Shown one piece after another: positions 17,891 through 27,917 of a stretch of DNA of 64,000 bases. The stretch spans positions 181,320 to 245,319 of the forward strand of contig JAJPHT010000015.1 of assembly GCA_021325135.1 (NCBI GenBank), given 5' to 3'. Below the pieces are notes generated by a model. That model did no database searches. It worked only from the letters and a program-made list of their open reading frames with translations, and had not been told where the DNA came from. The translations under genes and the position numbers were made by a program. The number at the start of each line of letters is the position of its first letter. Position 1 is the stretch's first letter. The stretch comes from Pseudomonadota bacterium. Lineage in GTDB: Archaea > Thermoplasmatota > SW-10-69-26 > JACQPN01 > JAJPHT01.

Positions 17891-18625
17891 ATGCTCCACG
17901 CCCGCTGCAAGGCCGACGTTCTCAAGACGCTCATCGACGCCACGAGCACGCTGGTCGACGAGGTGAAGGTCCACGTCGCGGCCGAAGGGCTCTCGCTCAA
18001 GGCGGTCGACCCCGCGCACGTCGCCATGGTGGAGCTGACGCTCCGCGGCGCCGCGTTCCAGGAGTACAAGGCGGACGCCATGGAGATGGGCGTCGACCTG
18101 GAGAAGTTCAAGGAGGTCCTCAAGCTGGCCTCCGGCGACGACGAGGTGGAGATGGACTTCGACCCCGCGGGCCACCGCCTCGTCATGAAGATCGGCAACG
18201 TCACGCGCCGCATGTCGCTGGTCGACACCAGCGGCATGAACGACCCCAAGGTCCCCAAGCTCGACCTGCCCGTCCACGTCACCATCGCGCCGGGCGAGCT
18301 GGAGCGCGGCATCCGCGCCTCCGAGGCCATCGCCGACCACGTCGCGCTCATCGCCAACAAGGACACCTTCGAGCTTCTCGCCGAGGGCGACACGGACCAG
18401 GTCCACCTCAAGCTCGACAAGAGCATGCTCGCCGAGCTGAAGGCGAGCGAGAGCGCGAAGTCGCTCTTCTCCCTGGACTACTTCGCCAACATGGTGAAGG
18501 CCGCCAAGGGGTCCCCCGGCATCCACCTCAACCTCGGGAACGACTACCCGGTGAAGATCGAGTTCGACCTGGCGGGCGGGAACGGGCACGTGACCTACCT
18601 GCTCGCGCCGCGCATCGAGTCGTGA
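17891..18625 (+). CDS. pcn: DNA polymerase sliding clamp (PCNA)
   Basis: LSLKAVDPAHVAMVEL...VTYLLAPRIES; full-length archaeal PCNA. Confidence 0.96.
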   Translation: MLHARCKADVLKTLIDATSTLVDEVKVHVAAEGLSLKAVDPAHVAMVELTLRGAAFQEYKADAMEMGVDLEKFKEVLKLASGDDEVEMDFDPAGHRLVMKIGNVTRRMSLVDTSGMNDPKVPKLDLPVHVTIAPGELERGIRASEAIADHVALIANKDTFELLAEGDTDQVHLKLDKSMLAELKASESAKSLFSLDYFANMVKAAKGSPGIHLNLGNDYPVKIEFDLAGGNGHVTYLLAPRIES

Positions 18626-18650
18626 GCTTTTCTTCTTCTTTGCGTTTCTC

Positions 18651-18786
18651 TTGGGGGACTCCGTCCCCCAAACCCCCACAACACCCGAATCTCCGAATCA
18701 GCGCCGCGACAAACACTCGTGGGTGGTTTTCTCCTCGGTGATTCCGAGATTCGGGTCTCGCGGGGGTCTGGGGGCGGAGCCCCCAG
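18651..18786. repeat. Long nested palindromic element downstream of PCNA, copy D
   Basis: TTGGGGGACTCCGTCCCCCAA and CTGGGGGCGGAGCCCCCAG arms; internal CCCGAATCTCCGAATCA / TGATTCCGAGATTCGGG (16/17 complementary). Confidence 0.85.
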
Positions 18787-18886
18787 GCGGATCCAGAGAG
18801 GACAACACCACGCCCACGTACACCGGCGGGATCGGCCTTTGTCGCACGTTCAAGCACGGCAGGCCGCTTGGCTGCCCGGGATTCGC

Positions 18887-19714
18887 ATGGTCACCGCCTC
18901 TGCCACCTCCCGCGCGGCCTCCACCACCGGCATGGCCCGCTGGCCCGCGCACCGCATCGCGTCGGTCGCCGCCGCGCTTGTCATGGTCCTCATGTTCCCC
19001 CTCTTCACGGGGACGGAGTTCTTCGGCTTCGGCCCCGTGCCGTACTTCCTCGCCGCGTTCCTCGTCCTGGCCATCGCGCTCTGCTTCCCGTTGCGCGCGT
19101 GGATGCAGCGCACGGATCAGGTGCTCCTGGGGCTCCTGGGCCTCTTCTTCATGGGCGCCAACGCCTCGTTCGTCTTCCCTGAGCTGGCGCACCCCGAGCA
19201 CTTCCCGGACTACGGCTTCTCCACGCTGGGCGTGGCCGCGGCCCTGGTGCTCGCGGCGGCCGCCGTCGCGGCGTTCATCCCCGCCTTGGGCCACCCGGCG
19301 CGCTGGGGAAGCTGGGGCGTCGCGGCGCTCCTCGTCCTCGCGGGCGTCTCCGTGGGCGCCACCGCCGCGATGTACGAGGAGCACGCCGTCCCCGCCGCGG
19401 GCGCCGGCAGCGTGCTGCTCACCCCCGACGTCACGCTGGAGGTCACGGCGCAGAACGCGCAGTTCTCCCCCGCCTCGCTGACCCTGCCCGCGGGCAAGAT
19501 CGTGAAGATCCACGTCACCAACGCCGATTCGGGCACGCACAACTTCCGCGTGGATGCGCTGGGCCTCGCCAGCGACCTGCTCGCCGGCAAGACGACGGAC
19601 CTCTGGATCAGGACAGACAAGACGGGCACGTATCAGTTCTACTGCTCCATCCACAGCACGCAGAACGCGGACGGCACGTGGACGGGCATGACGGGCACCC
19701 TCGTCGTGACGTGA
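18887..19714 (+). CDS. Multi-TM protein with C-terminal cupredoxin domain
   Basis: Several TM segments; LEVTAQNAQFSPASLTLPAGKIVKIHVTNADSGTHNF...TGTYQFYCSIHSTQNADGTWTGMTGTLVV. Confidence 0.85.
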   Translation: MVTASATSRAASTTGMARWPAHRIASVAAALVMVLMFPLFTGTEFFGFGPVPYFLAAFLVLAIALCFPLRAWMQRTDQVLLGLLGLFFMGANASFVFPELAHPEHFPDYGFSTLGVAAALVLAAAAVAAFIPALGHPARWGSWGVAALLVLAGVSVGATAAMYEEHAVPAAGAGSVLLTPDVTLEVTAQNAQFSPASLTLPAGKIVKIHVTNADSGTHNFRVDALGLASDLLAGKTTDLWIRTDKTGTYQFYCSIHSTQNADGTWTGMTGTLVVT

Positions 19715-19757
19715 CCTGGGCGAGGGGTCCAAGCACTGGCAGCGCCGATCCTCGCCG

Positions 19758-20675
19758 ATGGCCTCCGGCTTCGAGTCCGCGGTGCTGGGCTTCCTCCAGC
19801 ACTACGGCTACGTGGCCCTCTTCGTGGTCCTCGCCCTGGAGACGGCGATGATCCTCCACTTCGTGCCGGGGGAGCTGATCGTCTCGGCGGCGACGGCCGC
19901 GCTGGCGCGCGATCCGCTCTCGCTGGCACTGGTCATCGCGGTGAGCACGGCGGGCGCCACCGCGGGCGCGTGGCTCCTCTTCTGGGCGACGCGCCGCGGC
20001 GGGCGCAAGCTCCTCGCGCGCCACGGCCGCTGGATCCACGCGACGCCCGAGCGCGTCGAGCGGCTGGAGCGCCTCTTCGCGAAGCCCGCGGGAGAGGTGC
20101 TCGTGTTCGTGGGCCGCCTGCTGCCCATCGCCCGCGCGGTCGTGAGCATCCCCGCGGGGCTCGCGAAGATGGACACGCGCAAGTTCCTCGTCTACAGCGC
20201 GGCGGGCAGCGCCATCATGAACGCGGCCATCGCGTACACGACCTACGCCGCGACGACGAACCCGCGCGTCGTCGCGTGGATCGACGCGCAGACGGCCCAC
20301 TGGCCCCTCTGGCTCCTGGGCGCCCTCGCGGTGGTCGCCGTCTCGTGGTGGGCGTGGCGGCGGCGCCACCTTCCGCCCGAGCACGTCGTGGGCCCGGCGT
20401 GGCGGGCGACCGCCGCGGCGCTCGTGGCGCTGGGCGCGCTCATCCTCGTCGCCGGCGTCGTGGCGCCCGCGCTCACCTACGACGCGCTCACGCGCGTCGC
20501 GGACGACGCCAGCGCGGCCGCGCAGGCGCAGGGGGTGGCGCCCCTGGCGTTCATCGTCGCCTACGCGCTGGCCCTCGCGGGCCTGGGCCTGCTGGCGCTG
20601 GCGCTCACGGACTGGGTGAAGGAAGGGGTGGCCCGCGCGCGTGACATCATCACGCGGCGCGAGCCCAGGGCCTGA
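19758..20675 (+). CDS. DedA family membrane protein
   Basis: HFVPGELIVSAATAAL...GRLLPIARAVVSIPAGLAKMDTRKFLVYSAAGSAIMNA. Confidence 0.88.
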   Translation: MASGFESAVLGFLQHYGYVALFVVLALETAMILHFVPGELIVSAATAALARDPLSLALVIAVSTAGATAGAWLLFWATRRGGRKLLARHGRWIHATPERVERLERLFAKPAGEVLVFVGRLLPIARAVVSIPAGLAKMDTRKFLVYSAAGSAIMNAAIAYTTYAATTNPRVVAWIDAQTAHWPLWLLGALAVVAVSWWAWRRRHLPPEHVVGPAWRATAAALVALGALILVAGVVAPALTYDALTRVADDASAAAQAQGVAPLAFIVAYALALAGLGLLALALTDWVKEGVARARDIITRREPRA

Positions 20676-22214
20676 TCAGGCGCTCGTGGGGACGTCCACG
20701 CTCACCGACACGTCGTAGACGCCCGGCTCGCGGTTGACGGCGTGCGCGAGGTCGCTCGTGCTGACTTGGAGCGCAAGCTGGTGGCCCGCGGGGAGCACGT
20801 AGTCGACGCCCACGAGGTCCACGTCCGCGACGCTCGCGCTGAAGGGCGAGACCGGCATGCGGAACGCCTGCGTCTGGCCGTCGAGCACCGTGCCGTCCGT
20901 CGCGTCCACGAGGCGGAAGAACAGGAACGCCTCGGTGCCGATGCCGGTCACGCTGAGGTGGACCTTGCCGATGCCGCTGACCTCGGTGGCGTTCCCGGAC
21001 GTCGCGATGGGCACGAGCCCGCTGGCGACGCCCTGCGCGTCGGTGACCTGGGGGATGGCGCCGCTGACGCCGCCCGCGCCGATGCTGTACGAGCCGCCGC
21101 CCACGGGGGCCGGGACGGAGACAAGCTGGAGCGAGCCCGCGGCGTGGAGCCACGCCGCGTCGTGCGGGGGCCACGAGAGCGCGCCGTGCCACGCGCCGGT
21201 GTTGTCCTCCCACTGGACCGGGGGCCACAGGAGGCCCGAGGGCTCGCCCTTGAGCCAGAGGGAGAGCCACGCGACCGTGGCGTCGTCGACGCGGCTGCCG
21301 GGGCCCGCGTAGGGGCAGCCCGCGTGGCCGCCGCAGTAGAGCATCAGCTCCGCGGGCGTGCCGTGGGCGAGAAGGCCCTGCACGTTGGCCATCGCCTCGT
21401 TGGCGTTGAACAGCGTGTCGGGGAGGCCCTGCGTGAAGAGGGCGGGCGCGCGGATGTGGCTCATCCACGCGGCGGCGCTGCGCTCGCGCAGGCCTTCAGA
21501 GACGTCGGGGGTCAGGCCGTTGACGGCGTGGACCTCGGCGTACCAGAGGGGGAGGTTGATATCATATCCCTGGGCCTGGGGGCCCGTGGGGTTGCCGGGC
21601 TCCAGGCCGTAGGCCTCGCCGGTGGCGGCGCCGGAGCCGAAGAGCACCGCGATCCACGCCTCCTTGGGCACGCCGCCGGGGCCGAGGCTCTGGCGCAGGT
21701 CGTTCCAGGTGATGTCGGGCACGATGGCGTCGATGCGCGAATCGAACGCCGCGGTGAGGAGCTGGATGCCGCCCGCGTAGGAGCCGCCCGCCATGCCCAC
21801 GAGGGGATCGCCGTCCCGCTGCGCGATGAGGGGGCTTGCCGCGAGCATGTCGACGAGCGCGCTGGCGTCGCGCACCTCGTAGGCGGGGCTGTCAAGCTCG
21901 ATGAAGCCGCCCGACTGGCCGAAGCCGCGGGAGTCCCACGTCACGACCGCGAAGCCCGCGTCCAGCAGGCGCCCGACCATGCCGCCCGTGCCGGTCTGGC
22001 GCGAGCCGGCCCAGCCGTGGGTCATGAGCACCGCGGGGACCGGGTGGTCCGCGCTGGCGCCCGCGGGCAGGAAGAGCGTGTAGACGATGGGCGTGCCGTC
22101 GAAGGAGTTCAGGACGCCGGTGGTGACGCTGGCGTCGGCCTGCGCCGCCGGGGCGAGGGCGGGCGCCGCGAGGGCCGCGACGAGGGCGAGGGCCGTGAAC
22201 GGGACGATTCGCAT
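20676..22214 (-). CDS. Secreted CocE/NonD-type hydrolase (X-Pro dipeptidyl-peptidase-like)
   Basis: Signal peptide; VLMTHGWAGSRQ, VTWDSRGFGQSGG, GMAGGSYAGGIQL. Confidence 0.88.
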   Translation of the reverse strand: MRIVPFTALALVAALAAPALAPAAQADASVTTGVLNSFDGTPIVYTLFLPAGASADHPVPAVLMTHGWAGSRQTGTGGMVGRLLDAGFAVVTWDSRGFGQSGGFIELDSPAYEVRDASALVDMLAASPLIAQRDGDPLVGMAGGSYAGGIQLLTAAFDSRIDAIVPDITWNDLRQSLGPGGVPKEAWIAVLFGSGAATGEAYGLEPGNPTGPQAQGYDINLPLWYAEVHAVNGLTPDVSEGLRERSAAAWMSHIRAPALFTQGLPDTLFNANEAMANVQGLLAHGTPAELMLYCGGHAGCPYAGPGSRVDDATVAWLSLWLKGEPSGLLWPPVQWEDNTGAWHGALSWPPHDAAWLHAAGSLQLVSVPAPVGGGSYSIGAGGVSGAIPQVTDAQGVASGLVPIATSGNATEVSGIGKVHLSVTGIGTEAFLFFRLVDATDGTVLDGQTQAFRMPVSPFSASVADVDLVGVDYVLPAGHQLALQVSTSDLAHAVNREPGVYDVSVSVDVPTSA

Positions 22215-22281
22215 GGGAGCCTCCAGGCGGGCCACGCCGTGGGGGGGCCTTGAACCTTCTCCGTAGCGCCTTGTCGGGGGC

Positions 22282-23325
22282 TCAGCCGCCCCTCCTCTTG
22301 CGCTCCACGTTGTGGGCCGCCTCGCGGTGGGCGCGCCCGAAGGAGCGCTTCGCCTCCTCCCGGAGACGCCGGGCGAGCCCCTCGTCCCGCCGCGCCGCGG
22401 CCCGCAGCGCCTCGCGCCGCAGCTTGCGCCACGCCTCCAGCCGCGCGGGCTCCACGGCGCCGCGCACCGCGCAGCCAGGCTCTGTGCCGTGCGCGCAATC
22501 CCGGAAGCGGCACCCCGTGGCCAGGGCGTCGACCTCCTCGAACGCGTCTGCGAGGCCCTCCTCGCCGACGAGCCCCACCTCGCGCAGGCCCGGCGTGTCC
22601 AGGAGCGCGCCGCCTCCCGGAAGCGGCACCATCTCGCGCCAGGTCGTCGTGTGCCGCCCCTTGCGGTCGCCCTCCCGCACCTCGCCCGTCGCCAGGAGGT
22701 CCTCGCCCAGGAGCGCGTTGGCGAGGCTCGACTTCCCCGCGCCGGAGGGCCCCACCAGGGCAAGGGTCCTCGCCGGCCGCGCCAACGCGCGAAGCCCCTC
22801 CAGGCCGAGCCCCGCCCGCGCGCTGGTCACGAGCACGGGCGCGCCCAGGGGCTCCGCCTCGCGCCGCGCCGCCTCGGGGTCCGCGCAGGCGTCCGCCTTG
22901 GTGAGCGCGACGACGGGCTGCGCGCCGCCGCCGTGCGCGAGGGCGAGCACGCGCTCCAGCCGGCGCAGGTTCAGGGGCGCGTCCAGCGCGGCCACCGCCA
23001 CGAGGGCGTCCACGTGGGCCGCGACCACCTGCTCCTCGCCTTCGGCGCCGGCCGCGCGCCGCGCGATCACGCCGCGGCGCGGCAGCAAGGCGTGGATCGC
23101 CCAGCCGCCCAGGCCGTCGGGCCTCCCCGCGACCCAGTCTCCGGTGACGGGCCGCTGGCCGCGCAGGCGCCCGGCGGCGCGCGCCTCGCGCTCGCCCTCC
23201 CGGGTCGCGACGCGCCAGCGCGTGCGCTCCTGCCTCGTCACGCGGGCGGGCTCCAGCGCGGGGTCGTCCAGGTCGTCAAGGTGCTTCTGGAGGCTGGCCT
23301 TCCAGCCGAGGGGTTCGAGGGACAT
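22282..23325 (-). CDS. rsgA: Ribosome small-subunit-dependent GTPase A
   Basis: Circularly permuted GTPase: ALTKAD, LVGPSGAGKSSLAN, GGALLDTPGLRE, CRFRDCAHGTEPGCAV Zn motif. Confidence 0.94.
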   Translation of the reverse strand: MSLEPLGWKASLQKHLDDLDDPALEPARVTRQERTRWRVATREGEREARAAGRLRGQRPVTGDWVAGRPDGLGGWAIHALLPRRGVIARRAAGAEGEEQVVAAHVDALVAVAALDAPLNLRRLERVLALAHGGGAQPVVALTKADACADPEAARREAEPLGAPVLVTSARAGLGLEGLRALARPARTLALVGPSGAGKSSLANALLGEDLLATGEVREGDRKGRHTTTWREMVPLPGGGALLDTPGLREVGLVGEEGLADAFEEVDALATGCRFRDCAHGTEPGCAVRGAVEPARLEAWRKLRREALRAAARRDEGLARRLREEAKRSFGRAHREAAHNVERKRRGG

Positions 23326-23588
23326 GGTGGGGTCTCCGCTTCGGTCGACGCGAAAAAGCGGGCCCGTGGAGGCGCGTCCGCTGGGGCCACGAGGATGGGA
23401 CCGGCCCGCGCCTGCGATTCACGCCGCGCGAAGGGCGGGGCCGGGGATGCGCGCCACGTCAAAGCCGGACATCAAGGACCACCACCTGTGGGGCTTCCCA
23501 GGCGATAGGCCTGGATGAGGGTTTCGAGTGGCCGATCCGCGCGCGGCTTCGCGGGAAAAGCCATGATCCCTTCGCTGGGTGCCGGCCC

Positions 23589-24671
23589 GTGCGAGCCCCC
23601 GTCCTGCTTCTTGTCGCCTGCCTCCTTCCTTTCACCCCGGTCCCCGGGGCCCGCGCTGACCCGACCCCCGGAAGCGACGCGGCCCACGCCATCGTGATCG
23701 GCCCTGGCGACACCACCGGCGTCCTGGCCGCGGACCAGCCTTCGATCTGGTACGCCGTGGACACGCCCGCCGGCGAGGGCGCGATGGGGAGCGTCGCCGC
23801 CACCGACGGCTCCAGCCCGTGCCTGCAGGTCCTGGGCGCCGGCGCCAACGACTTCGCGCAGGAGTGCGGGGCCCCCGTGGGCGCGGGCAACGGCGGACGC
23901 GTCTATTTCGTGGTGTTCACCTGGGGCGGCGCGTCCAGCTTCACCCTCACGGTCCGCCAAGGGCCGCTTCCGCTTTTCCAGGTGACGGGGTTTGACGTGG
24001 TCCCCACCGCGACCGGGCCCGTGCCCGACGCGCATCGGGAGGTGCGGCTCACGATCGAGAATCTCGGGGACGCAGACGGCGTCATGGCGGTCGAGGTCCG
24101 CGCGTGGGCGCACAGCCTCAACTTCCAGACCGGGACCGTGGTCGTCGATCGCGTTCCGGTCGCGGTGTCCGCCCACTCGGTCGTCCACGCCAGGTGGACG
24201 TGGGACGCCAGCCCCTACGTCGGGCGCGTGGACCTGAGCGAGGCCGCCCACGCCGACGTCGCGCAACGCGACCACGTCCAGGAAGAGCGAGCCGCCACCT
24301 CGGTCCTCCTCCCGGACGAGGGCCTCGGAGTCGAGCAGCCCCTCATCGTCAATCCCATGGGGGACGCGAGCGGGGGCTACGTCACCGTGAGCGGGACGGG
24401 CGATGCCCGCGGGGACAATTACGTCGTGAGCGGCACGGGAGACGCGACGGCGTGCCCTGGAGGCGGATCCTGGGGCTCGTGCTTCGCGGTGGGCGGCCAC
24501 GACGCGTCGGCCTGCGAAGGGGGCGATCATTTCGAATCGGACTGCGAGGCGATCGCGCTGACGGGAGAGGCGCGCAGCTGCCAGGACGACTTCTTCGCGC
24601 CCTGCGGGAGCTTCAGCCTGGCCGATGGCGGCGGCTGCCTCGAAAGGCTATGCACGCCCACCCTCCCGTGA
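23589..24671 (+). CDS. Secreted protein, unknown function
   Basis: Signal peptide; CARDB-like middle region; Gly/Asp-rich Cys-containing C-terminus. Confidence 0.65.
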   Translation: MRAPVLLLVACLLPFTPVPGARADPTPGSDAAHAIVIGPGDTTGVLAADQPSIWYAVDTPAGEGAMGSVAATDGSSPCLQVLGAGANDFAQECGAPVGAGNGGRVYFVVFTWGGASSFTLTVRQGPLPLFQVTGFDVVPTATGPVPDAHREVRLTIENLGDADGVMAVEVRAWAHSLNFQTGTVVVDRVPVAVSAHSVVHARWTWDASPYVGRVDLSEAAHADVAQRDHVQEERAATSVLLPDEGLGVEQPLIVNPMGDASGGYVTVSGTGDARGDNYVVSGTGDATACPGGGSWGSCFAVGGHDASACEGGDHFESDCEAIALTGEARSCQDDFFAPCGSFSLADGGGCLERLCTPTLP

Positions 24672-24724
24672 TGGGCAAGCGCGCCCCCACAACCTTTTAG
24701 AACGCCCCGCCGGGCTCCGGGACC

Positions 24725-26434
24725 GTGCGCCCCCTCCTGCTGGCCCTCGCCGCGGCCCTCCTCACCCCGGCCCTCGCGGGCTGCCTCACGCCGGGGGGGA
24801 CCACCGCGCCGTCCAACGCCTCGGCGCTCCTCTCGCCCATCCAGTTCCCGTCCATCAAGAAGGAGCAGGCGCTCGTCGCCATGGCCGACGGCGTGAAGCT
24901 GGACAACTGGGTCTACCGCCCCGACGCGCCCGGGCAGTTCCCCGTCATCATCGAGAGCCGCCCCTACTTCGGCAACCTCGATCCCCCGGCGCAGGAGGAG
25001 GGGCAGAAGTTCAGCAAGTGGCTCATCCACGAGTTCGTCCCCCGCGGCTACGTCGTCGTCCTGCACAGCGTCCGCGGCACGGGCGACTCGGGCGGCTGCT
25101 ACGGCCAGGGCGGCATCACCGAGCAGAAGGACGAGGCCGCCACCGTGGAGGCGTTCGCCAAGATGCCCTACAGCGACGGCAAGGTGGGCATGATCGGCAA
25201 GTCCTACGGCGGGACCACGCCCTGGGAGGCCGCGGTGCAGGCGCCGCCGCACCTCGTGACCATCGTCCCCGTCTCGGGCATCACCGAGTGGTACCTCTAC
25301 GTCGCGAGCCACGGCGTGTGGTACGACTCGGGCACGCAGTTCAACGAGGAGTACCCCTTCACCATCAGCTTCCACGCCGACCCCACCGGCGCGGACCCCA
25401 ACGACCCCACCTCGTTCCTGCCGCCGCAGTCGCAGCTTTCCCACTACCCCGAGAAGGTCTGCCAGGACTTCGCGCAGGACGAGGCCGCCGGCGCCTCGGG
25501 CGCCAGCACCGGCGACGAGGACGCGTTCTGGCAGGAGCGCGACTACCAGACCGACGCGCAGATCGCCAAGATCGACAAGGCCAACGTCTCGGTCTACGTC
25601 GTCCACGGGCTCCAGGACTGGAACGTCAAGCCCGACAACGTCGTGGACGTCTACAACAAGCTCGCCGTGCCCAAGCACATGCAGCTTGGCCAGTGGGACC
25701 ACCAGTATCCGCTGCGCAACGACTGGGGCACGGAGCTCCTGCGCTGGTTCGACTACTGGCTCAAGGGCGTGAAGAACGGCATCATGGACGAGCCGCCCGT
25801 GAAGCTCATGGACAGCGCGGGCGTCTGGCACGACGAGATGGACTTCCCCGAGTCGCGCGCCGTGAACCTCACGCTGCATCCGGACGACAAGGGCGCCCTC
25901 GCCGAGTCCGCCCCCAAGGGCTCCATGACCTACGTCTCCAGCCCGGCCACCTCCGCCAACGACGCCGCGCCCGGCCAGGACAAGCTCGTCTGGGCCGGCG
26001 CCGCGGAGGCCTCCACGCTGCGCGTCTCTGGCGCGCCGTGGCTCGCCTTCAACGCCACCATCACCGGGCCCAACGCGCAGTTCGTCGCGACGCTCTATGA
26101 TATCAACGGCTCGACGTGGACCGCCATCAACTGGGCCCACCTCGACGCGCGGCACCGCGACGGCGCGGACAAGCCCTCCACCTCGCCCCAGATGGGCGCG
26201 GGCTCGTTCCGCCTGCGCTTCTACCCCATGGACGCGGAGATCGCGCCGGGCCACAAGCTGGGCCTCACCCTCGCGGGCGCGGGCGGCTTCGCGGCGCCGG
26301 GCCAAGGCACCACGGCGCAGGTGGAGGTCGAGACGGGCACCGCCGCGCTGACGCTCCCCACGCTCCCCTCCATCGCGCCCGAGTCTCCGCAGCCCACCAT
26401 GGCGAAGGCCGCGGACCTGGGCTGGACGAGCTGA
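24725..26434 (+). CDS. CocE/NonD-type hydrolase lipoprotein
   Basis: Lipobox LAGC; VVLHSVRGTGDSGGCYG, GMIGKSYGGTTPWEAAVQ, VHGLQDWNV. Confidence 0.9.
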   Translation: MRPLLLALAAALLTPALAGCLTPGGTTAPSNASALLSPIQFPSIKKEQALVAMADGVKLDNWVYRPDAPGQFPVIIESRPYFGNLDPPAQEEGQKFSKWLIHEFVPRGYVVVLHSVRGTGDSGGCYGQGGITEQKDEAATVEAFAKMPYSDGKVGMIGKSYGGTTPWEAAVQAPPHLVTIVPVSGITEWYLYVASHGVWYDSGTQFNEEYPFTISFHADPTGADPNDPTSFLPPQSQLSHYPEKVCQDFAQDEAAGASGASTGDEDAFWQERDYQTDAQIAKIDKANVSVYVVHGLQDWNVKPDNVVDVYNKLAVPKHMQLGQWDHQYPLRNDWGTELLRWFDYWLKGVKNGIMDEPPVKLMDSAGVWHDEMDFPESRAVNLTLHPDDKGALAESAPKGSMTYVSSPATSANDAAPGQDKLVWAGAAEASTLRVSGAPWLAFNATITGPNAQFVATLYDINGSTWTAINWAHLDARHRDGADKPSTSPQMGAGSFRLRFYPMDAEIAPGHKLGLTLAGAGGFAAPGQGTTAQVEVETGTAALTLPTLPSIAPESPQPTMAKAADLGWTS

Positions 26435-26442
26435 GGGCATGC

Positions 26443-27807
26443 ATGCGTCGCGCGCTGGCCCTCCTCCTCGTCGCGCTGACGCTGGGCTGCGCTGCGCCCG
26501 CCGCGCGCCACGAGGCGGAGGCGCCCGTCGTCGCGGCCCGCGCGCCCGATCCGACCCCGGCAAGCCCGACCCCGGAGGCGCCCACGCCTGCGCCCCAGCC
26601 CGCGGCGCCCCCCGCGCCGGAGGCGCCCGCGTTCCGCCGCCACGTCTCGCCCGCCGGCAAGGCGGACGACGCGGGCGAGCCCTCCCTCGGCGTCGACCCG
26701 CGCAACGGCGCCGTGCTCTACCAGGCGAACCTGGAGACGTTCCGCGTGGACCTGGCCAACGACTCGTGGACCTCCGTGGCGCCGCTCACGACGACGCTTC
26801 ACAGCGAGGACCCCATCCTGGCGGTCGATCCGTTCACCGGGCGCGTGTACGTCTCGCAGCTCATGGCGGACTGCAGCATCCTCGCGTGGAGCGACGACGA
26901 CGGCGCGACGTGGACCACGAACCCGCTGGGCTGCGGCGCGGGCACCGGCTTCGACCACCAGACCGTGGGCGGCGGCCCCTTCGCCGCGGGCGTGACGCCC
27001 CTGGGCGGCGCCAAGGACGCGCTCTACTACTGCTCCCACGACACCGTGACGACCTCCTGCGCCGCGTCGCGCGACGGCGGGCTCACCTTCCTGCCCGCGG
27101 TCCCCGTGAACACGGCCGCCACGTGCGACGTCACGGGGCCGGGCCACGTCCGGGTGGGGCGCGACGGCACGGTCTACCTCCCGGAGCGCGCGTGCCACGG
27201 CAGCCAGGACCAGGGCTTCGCCCTCTCCACCGACGGCGGCGTGACGTGGACGCAGCGCTTCCTCGCGGGCGTCGGCAGCCAGGGGGAGAGCGACGCCAGC
27301 CTCGCGCTGGACGCGACGGACAAGATCTACTTCTGCTTCGAGGGCGGAGACGGGCACGCGGGCGTCGCCACCACGGTCGACCGCGGCAAGACGTGGTCCA
27401 AGCCCGTCGACCTGGGCGCGCCCTTCGGGCTCCAGAACACGCAGTTCGAGGTCGCCGTCGCGGGCGCCGCCGGCAAGGCCGCGTGCGCGTTCCTGGGCAC
27501 GCCCACGCCGGGAGACGACCAGGCCGCCGAGTTCAACGGCACGTGGCGCCTCTACGTCGCGTTCACCTGGGACGGAGGCGCCAACTGGACCACCCTCGAC
27601 GCGACGCCCGACGACGTCGTGCAGCAGGGCTGCATCTACCTCTTCGGCAACTTCGGCCCGCCCTGCCGCAACCTCTACGACTTCATGGACGCCGCCGTGC
27701 TCCCCGACGGGCGCGTGCTGGTGGGCTACGCCGACGGCGACGTGGACGGCCGGCAGGCGACGAAGGGCGTCATCGCCGAGCAGGTCGCGGGACCCGGGCT
27801 GCGGTGA
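26443..27807 (+). CDS. Sialidase/BNR-repeat-like secreted lipoprotein
   Basis: Lipobox LTLGCA, Pro/Ala linker, SxDxGxTW repeats (SDDDGATWT, STDGGVTWT, TWDGGANWT). Confidence 0.8.
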   Translation: MRRALALLLVALTLGCAAPAARHEAEAPVVAARAPDPTPASPTPEAPTPAPQPAAPPAPEAPAFRRHVSPAGKADDAGEPSLGVDPRNGAVLYQANLETFRVDLANDSWTSVAPLTTTLHSEDPILAVDPFTGRVYVSQLMADCSILAWSDDDGATWTTNPLGCGAGTGFDHQTVGGGPFAAGVTPLGGAKDALYYCSHDTVTTSCAASRDGGLTFLPAVPVNTAATCDVTGPGHVRVGRDGTVYLPERACHGSQDQGFALSTDGGVTWTQRFLAGVGSQGESDASLALDATDKIYFCFEGGDGHAGVATTVDRGKTWSKPVDLGAPFGLQNTQFEVAVAGAAGKAACAFLGTPTPGDDQAAEFNGTWRLYVAFTWDGGANWTTLDATPDDVVQQGCIYLFGNFGPPCRNLYDFMDAAVLPDGRVLVGYADGDVDGRQATKGVIAEQVAGPGLR

Positions 27808-27917
27808 GCGCCTCCCCGTTTCCTTCTCGTCACGTCTTGACGCGACGAGAAGGACGACACGCCCGCCCCCCGTGACCCCCCGCGTCCGCCAGCCCCTTCT
27901 CCAAACCTTAAGACGGG

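Noticed and set aside
24527-26563. 678-aa minus-strand ORF
   Set aside because: Shadow of the CocE/NonD hydrolase on the plus strand.
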